The position numbers were made by a program, and so were the translations under genes. DNA of 64,000 bases from Patiria miniata. Lineage: Eukaryota > Echinodermata > Asteroidea > Valvatida > Asterinidae. The DNA is taken from assembly GCF_015706575.1 (NCBI RefSeq), contig NW_024037060.1, positions 1,385,983-1,449,982 of the forward strand. Direction: 5' to 3'. The notes below the pieces were generated by a model, which saw nothing but the letters and a program-made list of their open reading frames with translations, was not told the origin of the DNA and did no database searches. Of the stretch, positions 24,281 to 36,325 are shown in pieces (the first letter of the stretch is position 1; each line of letters begins with the position of its first letter).

Positions 24281-25870
24281 GCTCCGTTCATTTGTCATGG
24301 GTTTGTTGGACATTTCGGGTTAAAACCGGTATTTGGCAAGGCCTAGTCCTACAATGGATTTGTGTGTGCGTTTAATTTGTGGTGTTGCAGAAACAATTCA
24401 CTGAGCAATGAACAGTTGTTTAGAAATAAATGAAAGTGAACAAACGTTTTTCTGATGTGCATTTGATATTCTCAGGCCTCATGAGGTGGTGGTTTGGGTT
24501 TCTTGACAATTTCATCTTGTATCATCGTTATAATCCCTCATTCCCCTGACGACGGGCAGAGCATACTAGTTCCTCCGGTTCTTTTTAGAACCACACATAC
24601 TCACAAAAGAGATGTATTCACATGGTGCTACCGCAAACTTATCTTGTCTTAGTATCTTTCCACCGTGCAAACCTTCAAACGTCAATTTCATCTTGGCTAT
24701 TTGATGGCAAAATTTCACAGTGAACGGACACATCATCCGGATTGGCTGGCAAAGACACCTGTATTGTCATATTAATCAGTCAGCATTCAATGTATTCCAT
24801 ATGGATGGCTAAAAATTGGCCTAATGAAAAGCAAAACAAAACCCACAGACGAAACTGATGCACATGGACTGAAACATGAGGGGGATTATTAAATGATGGG
24901 AATAAATGTCTTTGAATTTTAAAAGTTTAATGCTTAGAAACTAACAGGTGAAATTGTGCGTTGAAATTAACCAAATTGATGATTCGAAAATAAGAATTTG
25001 TTTTAAACAACAAAATATTGTTTTTCAAAATCTATTAAAATAATTTGAAATGGGTTTGTATGAGTAAACTTTGCATCAGCTTTTTAATGAAAAAAAACCC
25101 CAAGAATATCGCAACTTTTATATAGTAAGAAACAATGCTTATTTTAGTTGTTTGTATTTTCTCCGAATTTCTGAAGTGGGAGCATTTATCATTGGGGTCA
25201 TTGGAAGTTTATTTACTGGTCTGCAACCATAGAGAGAGTTGCGACAACTTCAGACTGTTGAACCATGATGGCCGTTCATTATGTGTACAGTGCAGCGTGC
25301 GACGATTGTGTCCAAATTATACATAATATGTTAATTATCTCTATAAACGGTTCTGATCAGGAGAGGGCGTGATTACCATTATCATAATTAAAGAAAAGGC
25401 AAACAAAATAAAAAAGCCAGAAGTGAAAAGTATCTTATGTAATTACATGTAATTTAAAAAGCCGCTTTGAATTTCTTGTGGGATTTCAAAACGTGAGCAA
25501 GCCGAAAGTGACATGTTGAACAACCTGGCACGCACGTTCCGCTTAATTGGAAGTGCACAATAATTAGTACAAAGTTGATGCGGCGGAAACCAGCCTATGC
25601 CCTCGGAAAATTTATGAAAATTTTCCTGGCTACCAGGCTCATCCTTTGAAGGCTATCTATCAGAGTCTTCCTTTCCTGTTTACGCGCGTTATTCGTCATG
25701 TTTATCCGCACAAAAAGAGTCGCATTCCAACAATTCGAAAACAAACACTTCACAGAATGAAAGATAATTAAATATACAATTACTCCATTCAATACACATC
25801 TGGTAATTAGGTAAGATTATCCGTGTGTGTCTGAGGGCATATTTAGTTTCAACGAGCAAGCCGGCACTTC
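24281..25870. other. Chimeric upstream flank of gene copy 3; no gene seen
   Basis: 24281-25138 matches the flank of copy 2 (11480-12355). It then jumps at about 25140 to sequence like 16085-16430, and at about 25503 to sequence like 63788-64000 (cacgcacgttccgcttaattgg). These abrupt switches indicate deletion or unequal exchange between tandem flanks. Confidence 0.6.
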
Positions 25871-26745
25871 GTCCCCAAGGTCAAGTTAAATTTGTATCAA
25901 TGTAACAATGTTTACAAAGTTCACTCGTCTATTTCAAAAAAAAAATAACTTTAAATTATTTTATATTGTATTTTGAAAAGCAAACACACCAGACACATTG
26001 AATCGAAAATTGTTCTTTTATTTGGATATCATTTGATGTCAGATAAATAATAATTTTCACTATTCGGTAACCATTTGCGATTAGTACCCATTCGCGATTA
26101 GCGTTGCCAAAAATAACATCAGGCATCCTAATGCTGTCACGTCATCAAACCGGAATTTAGCTCTATAAAAAAATTTACACATTTTTAAACGTTCTTGTAT
26201 TTGAATATTTCGATACGTTCATTTCATTTTATTTTGAATTATGTAACCTTTCTAAACCGAATCAGTATTCTATAGCACATATAAAACTGATGACGTCATC
26301 AAACCGGAAGTCCCGTGTAAATAATATGTAAAATGAAATATATCGATCCCAAGGAATGTGTTGTTCAAATGAAGAAGTTGTTAAACCGGAAAAGGGTTTT
26401 AAGATCAATAACTTGCGTTCCTGTTTTTGCATAAACAATTTTTACAACCGAAAAGGACTATGACCAATGAAAAACTTTCGAGCCCTATCACCCTGCTGCG
26501 TTTGTCACAAAAACAAAAACATCAAACCTCTGGTTCATTTTGATGTTGAGAAAATAATTATATGCTGTAAAAGTGTGTAATGTGAGGGATGCGGTGCCGT
26601 TGAAAAACAACAAGCCTTGCAAAAAAAATGCAAAGAAGGAAAAGAAAAAAGCCTAGTAAAGCTGGTCCCTGGATTATTGTGTCCATGAAAGTGGTCATCC
26701 GAGTCAACTTTGTGCGAGGGGTGATACTGAAGGAAGTCTAATTCA
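25871..26745. other. Non-repeated AT-rich DNA; nothing recognised
   Basis: No gene or clear element. A phrase gtcatcaaaccggaa occurs twice (about 26140 and 26295), hinting at a small internal duplication. Confidence 0.4.
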
Positions 26746-26751
26746 CAAGTT

Positions 26752-27100
26752 GACGGGGAGTCAGTCAGTCAGTCAGTCGGGGAGTCGGGGAGTCAGGGAG
26801 TCGGTCGGGGAGTCAGTCAGTCGGTCGGTCGGTCGGTCGGTCAGTCAGTCAGTCAGTCGGTCGGTCAGTCGGTCAGTCGGGGAGTCAGCCGGTCAGTCAG
26901 TCGGGGAGTTAGTCAGTCGGGGAGTCAGTCAGTCAGTCCGGGAGTCAGTCAGTCATTCGGGGAGTCAGTCAGTCAGTCGGGGAGTAGTCGGGGAGTCAAT
27001 CGGGGAGTCGGTCAGTCGGGGAGTCGGTCGGTCAGTCAGTCAGTCCGTCAGTCAGTCAGTCAGTCAGTCGGGGAGTCAGCTAGTGGGGAGTCGGGGTGTC
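26752..27100. repeat. AGTC/GGTC tetranucleotide minisatellite
   Basis: Long run of agtc units mixed with ggtc and gggg-agtc variants. It stays open in frame (Ser-Val-Ser-Gln type), which is a by-product of the repeat rather than a gene. Related arrays are at 31240-31420 and 32036-32145. Confidence 0.9.
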
Positions 27101-27109
27101 AGCAGAGAT

Positions 27110-27690
27110 GATTGTATGCTGGCCCTAGGCCCAGCAATAATATTTGTTGTCGGGCTACCGTCATCATCATTATCATTCTGCTATAATCCATGATGGGGGA
27201 CGTTGAGCCGCCCAGACCAAGCGATCAGATGCAGACTGCCACAGCTGTTGCGCTCGTGTCGTGTGGCCAACTTCTAGCTGGCGCATCCAGGGTTTGCAAG
27301 GTCGGCCCTGGGTCTCTTCCAGGCAGTGTAAGGACTACCGTAGTAGTGAGTACATTTCTACTGATCTTCCTGCCAGCAATTATTACAGGTATGCGAACGA
27401 AGTGTTCAAGGGCACTGGCTTTCATTAAGGGCACTGGCTTTCATAAGCTTTCATGTCAGGAAAAACACTGGCAAGGATTACGTATGGTAATTTGAAATAA
27501 TGCTTGTAATCAATAATGACCTTGCTTATAACGGGTTCATGATCGATGAAAGATTAAGTATAGATAGTGATATTGGAATTGCACCCTAATGCGCGTCTTG
27601 CATCAAAGAGTTCTGAAGGATACTTGGATGATGAAGAAATTCCCTAGAATTGCGCAGGTGTTGAAAATGACGGGGGGGGGGGTACGGGTA
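27110..27690 (+). repeat. Island repeat unit, copy 1, carrying a 101-codon ORF
   Basis: This follows the AGTC array and recurs at 31430-32010 and, truncated, at 32150-32440. The ORF 27190-27495 contains PSDQMQTATAVALVSCGQLL, then a hydrophobic stretch (STFLLIFLPAI). The same reading frame is open in all three units, but so are parts of other frames. I do not recognise the protein; it may be a repeat-derived chance frame. Confidence 0.5.
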
Positions 27691-28879
27691 TGGACTTCTC
27701 TATACCTTTTTGTCCGTTTTCTCGCTTGTATTATATTAATTAAAATCTCGGAGTTTACTTTGGAAATATACTCTCTCCATACACTTTTCAAAATTGTAAG
27801 TATTATGTTGGCCTATTTTAATGAAAATCACTTTTTGTTCCTCGTTCGGAGTTTGCACTTGCAAAGAGATACGCGTTGCCAGCAGACTGATTCCCCGTTC
27901 CGAACTCTATAAAGGTTAATAGGGGCGGAGAACAGTCATCCCTGCACTAACTAAATTACAGTCAAGCCGACAGAGATTGAAATTTGTTAAGTGTTTATTC
28001 CATAACTAAGCATGGTCCTATTTCGTCCTTCGATTTCTTTCTTTTTTGAAGATGGAATATCTTAACAATGTCTATGATTGAAAACAGCGATCAAAATCAG
28101 TTTTACCTGGGTGAAAATCGGATATAGAGTAAAGTACATCTTTGATTTTACAAAATTCTTCGAAGAAATATACATTTTCTCCTGGATACCAAACTTATAC
28201 GCGATGATGAAAATATGGTTTCTTTCGCCTTTCGTGGCCGGTCTAGAGCATGCCAGCAACTCCAACAGAAATGTGATTAACAGAAGCGTATTGCTGCTAA
28301 ATCAGCTGGAAATGGCTTCGGGTCGTAACCGATGAAGAAACAGAAAAACTAAAACTTTGACGGGGGGATTGAAAAAATGTATGGCAGTGAAGTGACTGGG
28401 GTCCAATATGCATGAGACACTTTACTGGAGTGGGAAACTCAAGGTTTTTTTTGCCAATTAATAAAGAACACCCTTCTTTTAACCTCCTCTGAATTCTGAG
28501 CTGGTGAGGAACGCACGTAAGGCACATGCCTCTAGTGGGACGTGTGTGCACTTTTCCCTTAGATACACCACTGCCGAAGCCCGTGATCTACATACATGTC
28601 CAAATAATTACATTGTTTTGGTATAAGTATTTCTATCCCAAAAAATAATAGGCCTACTAAAAGGGTCCATGAAATGTTACCGGGAACATATTTTGTGCAT
28701 TTTTCTACTCCTCTTAAATGCACGGAACTATAAGCCATCCATTTTTGGATTTATTTTTTACAAGCTGGTTTACCCGATCATAGATCGGGTAGGGCGTAGT
28801 GTTGGGGATGAAAATGTGGGGAGTTAAATGTAAATGGGGGATATAGTTGGGGAGACATGCAGTTAAAGAATAGCAATTT
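27691..28879. other. Island sequence; nothing recognised
   Basis: AT-rich, with only short unrelated ORFs. A small palindrome, acccgatcatagatcgggt, lies near 28773. Confidence 0.35.
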
Positions 28880-28936
28880 CTGTGGTGTGATCTGAGGCAA
28901 TTTCTGATCACTAAAACCAATTTGAGCAAAAGATCA
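28880..28936. mobile_element. Fragment related to the hAT-like MITE
   Basis: ctgtggtgtgatctgaggca and the following bases match the inner part of the element at 3445-3764 (about 3580-3640). Termini are absent. Confidence 0.5.
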
Positions 28937-29038
28937 TCTGTGAAAGTTTTGAGTTGTGAGTAATTGAATCAGCTACATGTATTCTGAGCAATAGAATCAT
29001 TATTGTAGGCTACAATATTTTTATTCGGGGAAGAAAAA

Positions 29039-29120
29039 GTGTGTGTGTGTGGGGGGGGGGGGGGGGGAGACCAAACAATGTCCCCCCTCAAAATGTGTGT
29101 GTGTGTGTGGGGGGGGGGGA
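29039..29120. repeat. GT and G-run low-complexity pair
   Basis: Two blocks of gtgtgtgt followed by 9-16 G, about 50 bases apart. Simple-sequence DNA; the proline/glycine-rich ORFs over it are not credible. Confidence 0.8.
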
Positions 29121-29512
29121 TTCCCCCTGTCCCCCGTCGATTTACGCACATGATAATTGTACCATGGCAACTGTCTGTAAATGTTGCCGTTGGTCTGTTA
29201 AATTGGCTTTTTGTGAGGCAGTCGCATTTGGAAAACGTAGTGAAAAGGTTACTGTAGTACACAGGCGAAGGCTGGTTGTACAGTTTGACAATAAATCATA
29301 ATGCAATAAAACGTGAAGGTGTCATTTAAAATGAAAATGTTGAGTGTTACCAGAAAATTACAAACGGTCTGAATCATGGAGGAAGGTCATAATTAAGTTT
29401 CAGTATTGGACTCTTCAACAAACGTAAACTTGAACTTCTTACAATTTGCGAGACCGTCTGCGATTCAACTTTTATTCAAGTTGGTTCAACCATCTATACA
29501 TAAGAACAAGTT
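29121..29512. other. Island sequence; nothing recognised
   Basis: No repeat, RNA or credible gene detected. Confidence 0.35.
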
Positions 29513-30465
29513 TTACTCGGCCTCCGAGAAATGTTTGCTTCTGAAAGGATCCGAGACCGCGGCTTCACGTCCGTGGAAAAATGAGGGTGTCTTCCGCCGG
29601 GTCTGACACTTTTTCGTCGATTTTTTTGTGACTTCGTTTTAAGATCGCGATATTTGAAGCATTAATGCATCGATCCTTCGTTGACCCCAAACAGGCCCCC
29701 GAAATTATAACGCGACACTGAATTATACGTGGCGGGCAGCGAACTCACAACGCTCAGCCTTGGTGGTGGAAGCATGAAGCTGTAAACACATTATGGAAGC
29801 AACAGCACTCTATCACGCGACGTCACATGCTTGCGCTTCAAATAGCGAGCACCGTAGACCCAACCTCGTTTGCAGGGTGTGGAGCAGGCTGCAGTACGCG
29901 TTGCCATCGACAGTTTTGCATAGCCCGGAAATACTATGCAGTGTAGACTTTCGATTGGTCAGACCGCGCAAGGCATACTAATGTGTGGTCCTTCTGAGTA
30001 TTCGTTGCACTCGGCGCAGGGGCGGCAAGCGAAGCATATGAAAGAATAGGGACACTTGATGGCCACGCACCATGGAGAAAAAATATTTTGCCAAGGTCAC
30101 CCCATGCTGCCGTTTGGTGAACTCTTTTGCAAAACAGCCCAGTAGAACACGTAAACGCAACCCCTACGTCGAAGCCGCTGACCTCGCACAGTCTAGACAC
30201 GCAGAAAAAGCCAGCACAGGGGGCAGACAGGCAGTCAAAGTGAAAGCGCACACGACGGCAAATTCCTGCGAAAAACGCAGTCACGAAAAATCGACGAAAC
30301 GGATCGCCGGTCCGTACGGGAAAATCAGGACGACCCGAAGTGTCCGACCCGGTGGAAGACACCCTCCGCATTTTTCCACGGACGTAGAGCGATTTTGGCG
30401 CCGGGGGAGCCCGCGGTCTCGGATCCTTTCAGGAGCAAACATCGTCTGGGAGGCGAGTAAACTTC
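29513..30465. mobile_element. CpG-rich element with long imperfect terminal inverted repeats
   Basis: The left arm (29513-29640) and the complement of the right arm (about 30271-30465) share ctgaaaggatccgagaccgc, acgtccgtggaaaaatg, gggtgtcttcc and ttcgtcgattttt in the same order, with gaps. The interior is CpG- and GC-rich against its AT-rich surroundings. Overlapping ORFs of 145 (minus, 29934-30371) and 144 codons (plus, 30072-30506) occupy it, and neither resembles a family I know. It could be a foldback transposon, an inverted duplication of an exon, or a CpG-rich regulatory element. Confidence 0.5.
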
Positions 30466-31235
30466 TCTCTTATATATATAGATTGAGAAGTGCAATGTTA
30501 TTTTAGCATTTCAAATTTCCCATGCTTTTCCTGACAAATAAGGGCGCTGTACTGTGATGTAAATTCAGGAAGACACTGTTCAATTTAGGGGTTTTCTATT
30601 CAAATTGGGAACCCAAAACTTTGCTCACTGAAAACATTATTTTGTAAGAAACTTTTGCTCATTGGCTTACTGTCATTTACTGTGACAGCAACGAACCACC
30701 AAAGACAAGAACATCTACTGCAGAAAATATCCAAAAGAAAATTGACAATTTTGATGCTGGAATAGCTGTGACATATAGACTTGGCCAAGTCTGGATTGCG
30801 CTCGGTCTGTGCCTATATACTAAATCCACTCACAGCGCATATCGCATATTACAGTACATAACGCACGCCCTCGTGCGTCGAATCCGGACCATCATGTTAA
30901 AAACGTACATGTTCATGTTATTTTCAAGTGATGCAGCAACCCATTGCAAACTTTTGCACCACATGTATGCACATGCTCTGCAATACATGCACACACATGT
31001 ACGTGTAATGCGCATTCTTATACGGCACTGAAGTGGAACGCGCGCTGAAGTGTACCTTGTCGGGCATCTGTAAAGACGTAAACTAAGTGATTTTTTGCTA
31101 CTTTTTTAAGATACCGACTTAAAGCAATTCCAACTTGAGTCAAGTCTACTGTAACATTGAAGTTTCTACGATTTGTGAGAAAAATGTGCTCATTAGCTTA
31201 CTGTCATGAACTTAAACAACAACGAATCACAAGTT
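30466..31235. other. Island sequence with local similarity to 32555-32900
   Basis: ctttTCCTGACAAATAAGGGCGCT-type sequence near 30523 recurs near 32593, and cagcaacgaaccaccaaaga recurs near 30687 and 32705. This is diverged repeated DNA without a gene. Confidence 0.5.
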
Positions 31236-31239
31236 GACG

Positions 31240-31420
31240 AGGAGTCTGTCAGTGAGAGAGTCGGTCAGTGAGAGAGAGTCGGGGAGTCAGTCAGTCAGTA
31301 AGTTGGGAGTCGGGGAGTCGGTCAGTCAGTCGGGGAGTCAGGCGGTCAGTCTGTCTGTCAGTTGGTCAGTCAGTCAGTCAGTTTTTTTTGGGGGGGGGAG
31401 TCAGTCAGTCAGTCAGCAAA
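31240..31420. repeat. AGTC tetranucleotide minisatellite
   Basis: Shorter array of agtc/gggagtc units, with a T-run and G-run near its right end. It precedes the second island unit. Confidence 0.85.
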
Positions 31421-31429
31421 GAGGACTGT

Positions 31430-32010
31430 ATGCTTGACTTCTAGGCCCACCAATAATCCACATTAACAATTTTGTGTCGGGTTTCCGTCATCGTCTTTCT
31501 CCCAATCCATCATGGGGTTTTGGGGCCGCCCGGACGTACCGAGCGATCAGATGCAGACTGCCACAGCTGTTGCGCTCGTGTCTTGTGGCCAACTTCTAGC
31601 TGGCGCATCCAGGGTTTGCAAGGTCGGCCCTGGGTCTCTTCCAGGCAGTGTCAGGGCTACCGTAGTAATGAGTACATTTCTACTGATCTTTCTGCCAGCA
31701 ATTATTACAGGCATGCGAACGAAGTGTTCAAGGGCACTGGCTTTCATTAAGGGCACTGGCTTCCATAAGCTTTCATGCCAGGAAAAACACTGGCAAGGAT
31801 TACGTATGGTAATTTGAAATAATGCTTGTAATCAATAATGACCTTGCTTATAACGGGTTCATGATCGATGAAAGATTAAGTATAGATAGTGATATTGGAA
31901 TTGCACCCTAATGCGCGTCTTGCATCAAAGAGTTCTGACGGATACTTGGATGATGAAGAAATTCCCTAGAATTGCGCAGGTGTTGAAAATGACGGGGGGG
32001 GGGGGGGTAC
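31430..32010 (+). repeat. Island repeat unit, copy 2, with ORF
   Basis: Nearly identical to 27110-27690. The ORF 31512-31817 reads PSDQMQTATAVALVSCGQLL as in copy 1 and ends the same way. It is followed by the same G-run (near 31995). Confidence 0.6.
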
Positions 32011-32035
32011 GGGTATGGACTTTTCTATACCTTTT

Positions 32036-32145
32036 TGTCCGTCAGTCGGGGAGTCGAGAGTCAGTCAGTCAGTCAGTCAGGCGATCAGTCTGTCTGTCAG
32101 TTGGTCAGTAGTTGGGGGGGGGGGGGGAGTCATTCAATCAGTCAG
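32036..32145. repeat. AGTC minisatellite, third array
   Basis: Short agtc array ending in a G-run. It interrupts the previous unit at the point where copy 1 continues with unique DNA. Confidence 0.8.
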
Positions 32146-32149
32146 CAAA

Positions 32150-32440
32150 GAGGACTGTGTGCTGGCCTTCTAGGCCCACCAATAATCCACATTAACAATT
32201 TTTGTGTCGGGCTACCGTCATCATCATTCTCCCAATCCATCATGGGGTTTTGGGGCCGCCCGGACGTACCGAGCGATCAGATGCAGACTGCCACAGCTGT
32301 TGCGCTCGTGTCTTGTGGCCAACTTCTAGCTGGCGCATCCAGGGTTTGCGAGGTCGGCCCTGGGTCTCTTCCAGGCAGTGTTAGGGATACCATAGTAGTG
32401 AGTGCATTTCTACTGATCTTCCTGCCAGCAATTAATTTTC
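32150..32440 (+). repeat. Island repeat unit, copy 3, truncated
   Basis: Matches 31440-31705, then diverges after ctgccagcaatta. The conserved frame stays open through FLLIFLPAI, and an alternative frame gains a stop. Confidence 0.6.
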
Positions 32441-35400
32441 AAAGATTTCTCCCGCCAACGTAACCATGTGTGTGTACATGTAGTTTCATTCAAAATGAAA
32501 ATGAAGTGTTACGTAACCTTTTGAAATCGGCCTTAGCAACCATATGACTGGAAAATTGCAATTTTATTTTAACATTTAAAATTTCCTATGCTTTTCCTGA
32601 CAAATAAGGGCGCTCTAACTGTGATGTAAATTCGGAAAGACACTGTCCGTTCAAATTTTCTGTTCAAATTGTCCAAATATTTGGCTTACTGTCATTTACT
32701 GAGACAGCAACGAACCACCAAAGACAAGAAAATTTACTGAGGAAAATGTCCAAAACCAAATTGACAATTTTGGTGCTGGAATACCTGTAACATTGAAGTT
32801 TCTACCATGTGTGAGAAAATTGTGCCCATTAGATTACTGTCATGAACTTTAAACAACAACGAATCACCAAAGAAAATGTGGCTGCTGAAATAGCTGTAAC
32901 GTTGAGGTTTCTGCCTGAAATGATATCACACTTTTGCTAATGAATATGGAAATTTGCATTAGCATAAGAACCAAAAAGGCACCAAAATGTCCTTAAAATG
33001 GAAATATGAACATTGGAAATAGGGTTAAGCAAATAACAATAATGTTTACCGTCCCGCCCGCTTTCTTTTTTGGAGGCCGCCTCCTTTTTTTCTTCTTTTT
33101 TCGGGGGGGGGGGAAAGAAACTAAAAGATTATACATTTTAAACAGTTATATCATTTTGGCCTCTTCTCTGTTGCATCTAGCCCATATAAAGCTGGGCTGT
33201 CATTTCCTGAGTCCAAGTAGCGGCCATTTAAAAAAAAAAGCTGGCGGCCATCTTGAAAATTGCCCGGCCAGTCATTTTGGAAGGAAAAAGTAAGCGCACT
33301 TGGCACATATTTTGTTACATTAATTACAATTACATGCTAACGACCGTTTGCCGGGAACAAATAGAGAAAAACGACCTTACTACTCTTGCTGTACTGTTAA
33401 TTACATCAGTATTACGTAGCCCTTTGAGAGAAAATCTAAATCAAATGAAATTTTTATTTTTTTCCATGCTCTATCTACTACTCGAAAAAAAATTCCGAAT
33501 TTGACCTTTTGTCCCATTGTTTTTTCACCCTAACGACCTTCTTCCGCGCACCCGACGCTTGTACTTATCCATATTATTCGTTGTTTATTTACGTTGCTTT
33601 TTTTTTGGGGGGGTGCAACTCGAAAATAGGGTACGCTTAAGAAGACTCAGTTCCTGAAGTAGGGCACTAAATGTTTAACAATACCAACGCTGCGGCTGCT
33701 CCTTTTAGTCCCATAAGTTCTGAGAAGGTAGGAGATTCAGGGGGCGGGGCGGGGGTATAAGCCTCGAGTGGAAGAGCCTCATTTTTCAGGTACACCTCAG
33801 GGGAAGCACTTGGTATATTTAATTGCCATTGTTGGCATTGGCTTTTCTTCATTAACAAACTATTTGAAAAACAATACTTTTCTGTTTTAAATATGTTATT
33901 ACGATGGCGAAAAATCAACCAAAAGCCGTTAAACATCCATTTCGAGTGTGAAACCGGAAAAAAATGTAATATTCATGCTTTTTACCTATAGCGACATGAA
34001 AGTTATTCACTTTTGAATGAGACATGGTAGTCCACCAATGTTTAATTATTGAATTATGTTTTTAACAAAATTTGAATTATTTGCGGCTTGACAATGACTT
34101 GGCTCTTGGAGGGCGGGTTCATTTACACGCAAAACAAAAACGTCCTTTTGCGAGGGCTGCAGACGCCTGAAATCAGAAACAAAGCTGTTTTTCCTGAACA
34201 CAGTATTAAAACAAACACATTCAAAGTTTGTTAGGGAAAAAATTAAGAGCACGGGCAAACTTCTTTAACTCGGTCATTATTTTGTACGTGAATATCTTCT
34301 CTCGCGCCCTATTCGTTTTGTTTCAATCAACATTTTTAATGAATGGGTCACATTCTACCTTAGGAAGTACAATTATTTAATTAAGAGGACTTTACCAGTG
34401 CAGTCAAATAATTACAAGGCTTTGCAGATTATCATGCATGGATATAGCCGACGCCAAGTGAAGATCTCAGGGATCCAAAGCGTCTGGATGATGTACCAGC
34501 AGGTTTCTCCCCTGAAATGATAAGGGAACTAATTACTGCATTGGATTCTCTTTCAACCTCGGTACCTCGGTATTTCTCCTTGCATTCTATAAGGTGGTAA
34601 CAGTGCAGACAAGAGGATTGAAGAACAGGGGGGGGGGGGGTTCACTTGTGCGGAGCCGGGGGTGGGGAACAAGATTGTCTGAGTAATTTTGGAACTGTTA
34701 AATTTTCTGAAATTTTGACAAAACCACCGGAAAGGTGTCTTGAAATATTATGTACTATCAGATCCGTGCCCTGTATACGGCTTCGTTTACAGTTGAACAG
34801 CGCCCCAAGTGTCAAATAATCATAGCTGCCTCTGGACAAAGTTACGGCGACGCTTATGCCATGGGATTTGGAAGAGTTCGGGGTGATTCGAAGGAACGGA
34901 CAAGGGTGTAAATCCCTTGGAGATTCCCCCAACTTTTTGAGGGTAAGGGTGGGTCATTGGATCATCCCCAACAAGTAGTGAATATAAAAAAAAAAAAAAA
35001 ACAGAAAGAAATTGTAGCCAATTAAAAAAATCGACAGGAAAATATCAACTACTATACTGTATACTCATAAAGTCGGTAAATGAAGTAACATGCTCATAAA
35101 CAGCAATAGCACTCATGTCGCTGATCTGTCTTCATGCAGTGCTACGTATAGTGACGGATGGTGTTCAGCCCCCCTCCCTCCCGCTGAACCGCTTTTTGAA
35201 GTTTGCTACGTAGGGATGGTTTTAGAATTTTAGGGGGAGTCACTCCCCCCCCCCCCCCAGTCGTCGGCACGGATTTACGGGGACGGATATCGAAACGAAT
35301 ATACAGTGCTATACATATCATGGACTCTCCAAGAACCTAACTATACCATAGGCCTGCTTTTCTTAAACAGCTTCTTAAACTGAGCACCGTGACAGCTCAA

Positions 35401-36325
35401 ATTTAATTTCATTTCTATTCTAAGACTTTTGACGAATTTGTTTGGGGGGAAATCCATGATTTTCGTGGTAGTCAATCGAACAATTGAATTTAGTCCATCG
35501 AATTTAATAATGAAAAAAAGACTGAATACGCAGAGTTTCTCTTTATTCTGCCTTGAATAAGGGTAAATTTAACCAGCATTGGGTACTAGTAGGATGGTAA
35601 TAACAACAATAAAACGAAAAGACGAAAAAAAATCAAAGGTTGAAAGCTCTCCATCTTATTATGGTTCATCATCGGTATACCTCTTTCCCTTTCCTGCTTT
35701 TCGACTATCTGCTGAACGAAAAAAAATAATAAATGCACGGGTGTACTCAGAACAAACTGAGGAATTCTGATCTTAATACTGAAAAAAATACCAACTCCGT
35801 TTGCTTAAAAAAGGGGGTTGATATTTTTGATGCTTTTTTACAAATAGTTTTCTGTGTAATTAATGATCTTCCTGTGCAAATGTAGTAAGGCGCCCTCTTG
35901 TGGTCGACGTGGGTGACGATCCAATAACCAATCCCCTGGTCAAAACAAAGAGGGGGAGGGTTAATATATATCCCACATCTCCACCCCCGGGATTTACGCC
36001 CCCGATAGCATGTTATACGCTCTCATCTAGCGTCAGATTTTGGTCACCAAGTTTAGAACTGTATATGTGCACGCACCAAGGGAAGTATTTTGCTTTAGCC
36101 CGAAATTTTCAATTGGAAAACAAAAGCAAGATATACAAAGGGGGTTTGTAGTACTGAATATAATAACACACTGTAAAATGGCACACTGCACAATATTGTT
36201 CTCAGGAAAAAATGATATCCTCATTTTCGATAAATTTAGTATGAACACAGCAATCAAATATATTTCGATGGCAGGGTATAGACGGAATGGCATTTCAAAT
36301 CGGTTGCCTTTTAAAGAAGTGTTAT
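32441..36325. other. Island sequence, mostly unrecognised; right end joins old tandem-unit sequence
   Basis: No gene is seen. Homopolymers occur near 33107, 33600, 34627 and 35249. Bases about 35990-36325 resemble a diverged 1.08 kb unit (cgttatacgc..gtcaagtttt-like, then gtactgaatataata). This shows the island's right edge lies inside the gene cluster's own flank. Confidence 0.4.

Noticed and set aside
26752..27100. Possible CRISPR-like array
   Set aside because: Simple tetranucleotide repeat without unique spacers, in animal-type DNA.
26750..27193. 147-codon Ser/Val/Gln-rich ORF
   Set aside because: By-product of a four-base repeat; stop-free frames are expected.
29039..29301. Gly/Pro-rich ORFs near the GT blocks
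   Set aside because: Low-complexity translation of GT and G runs.
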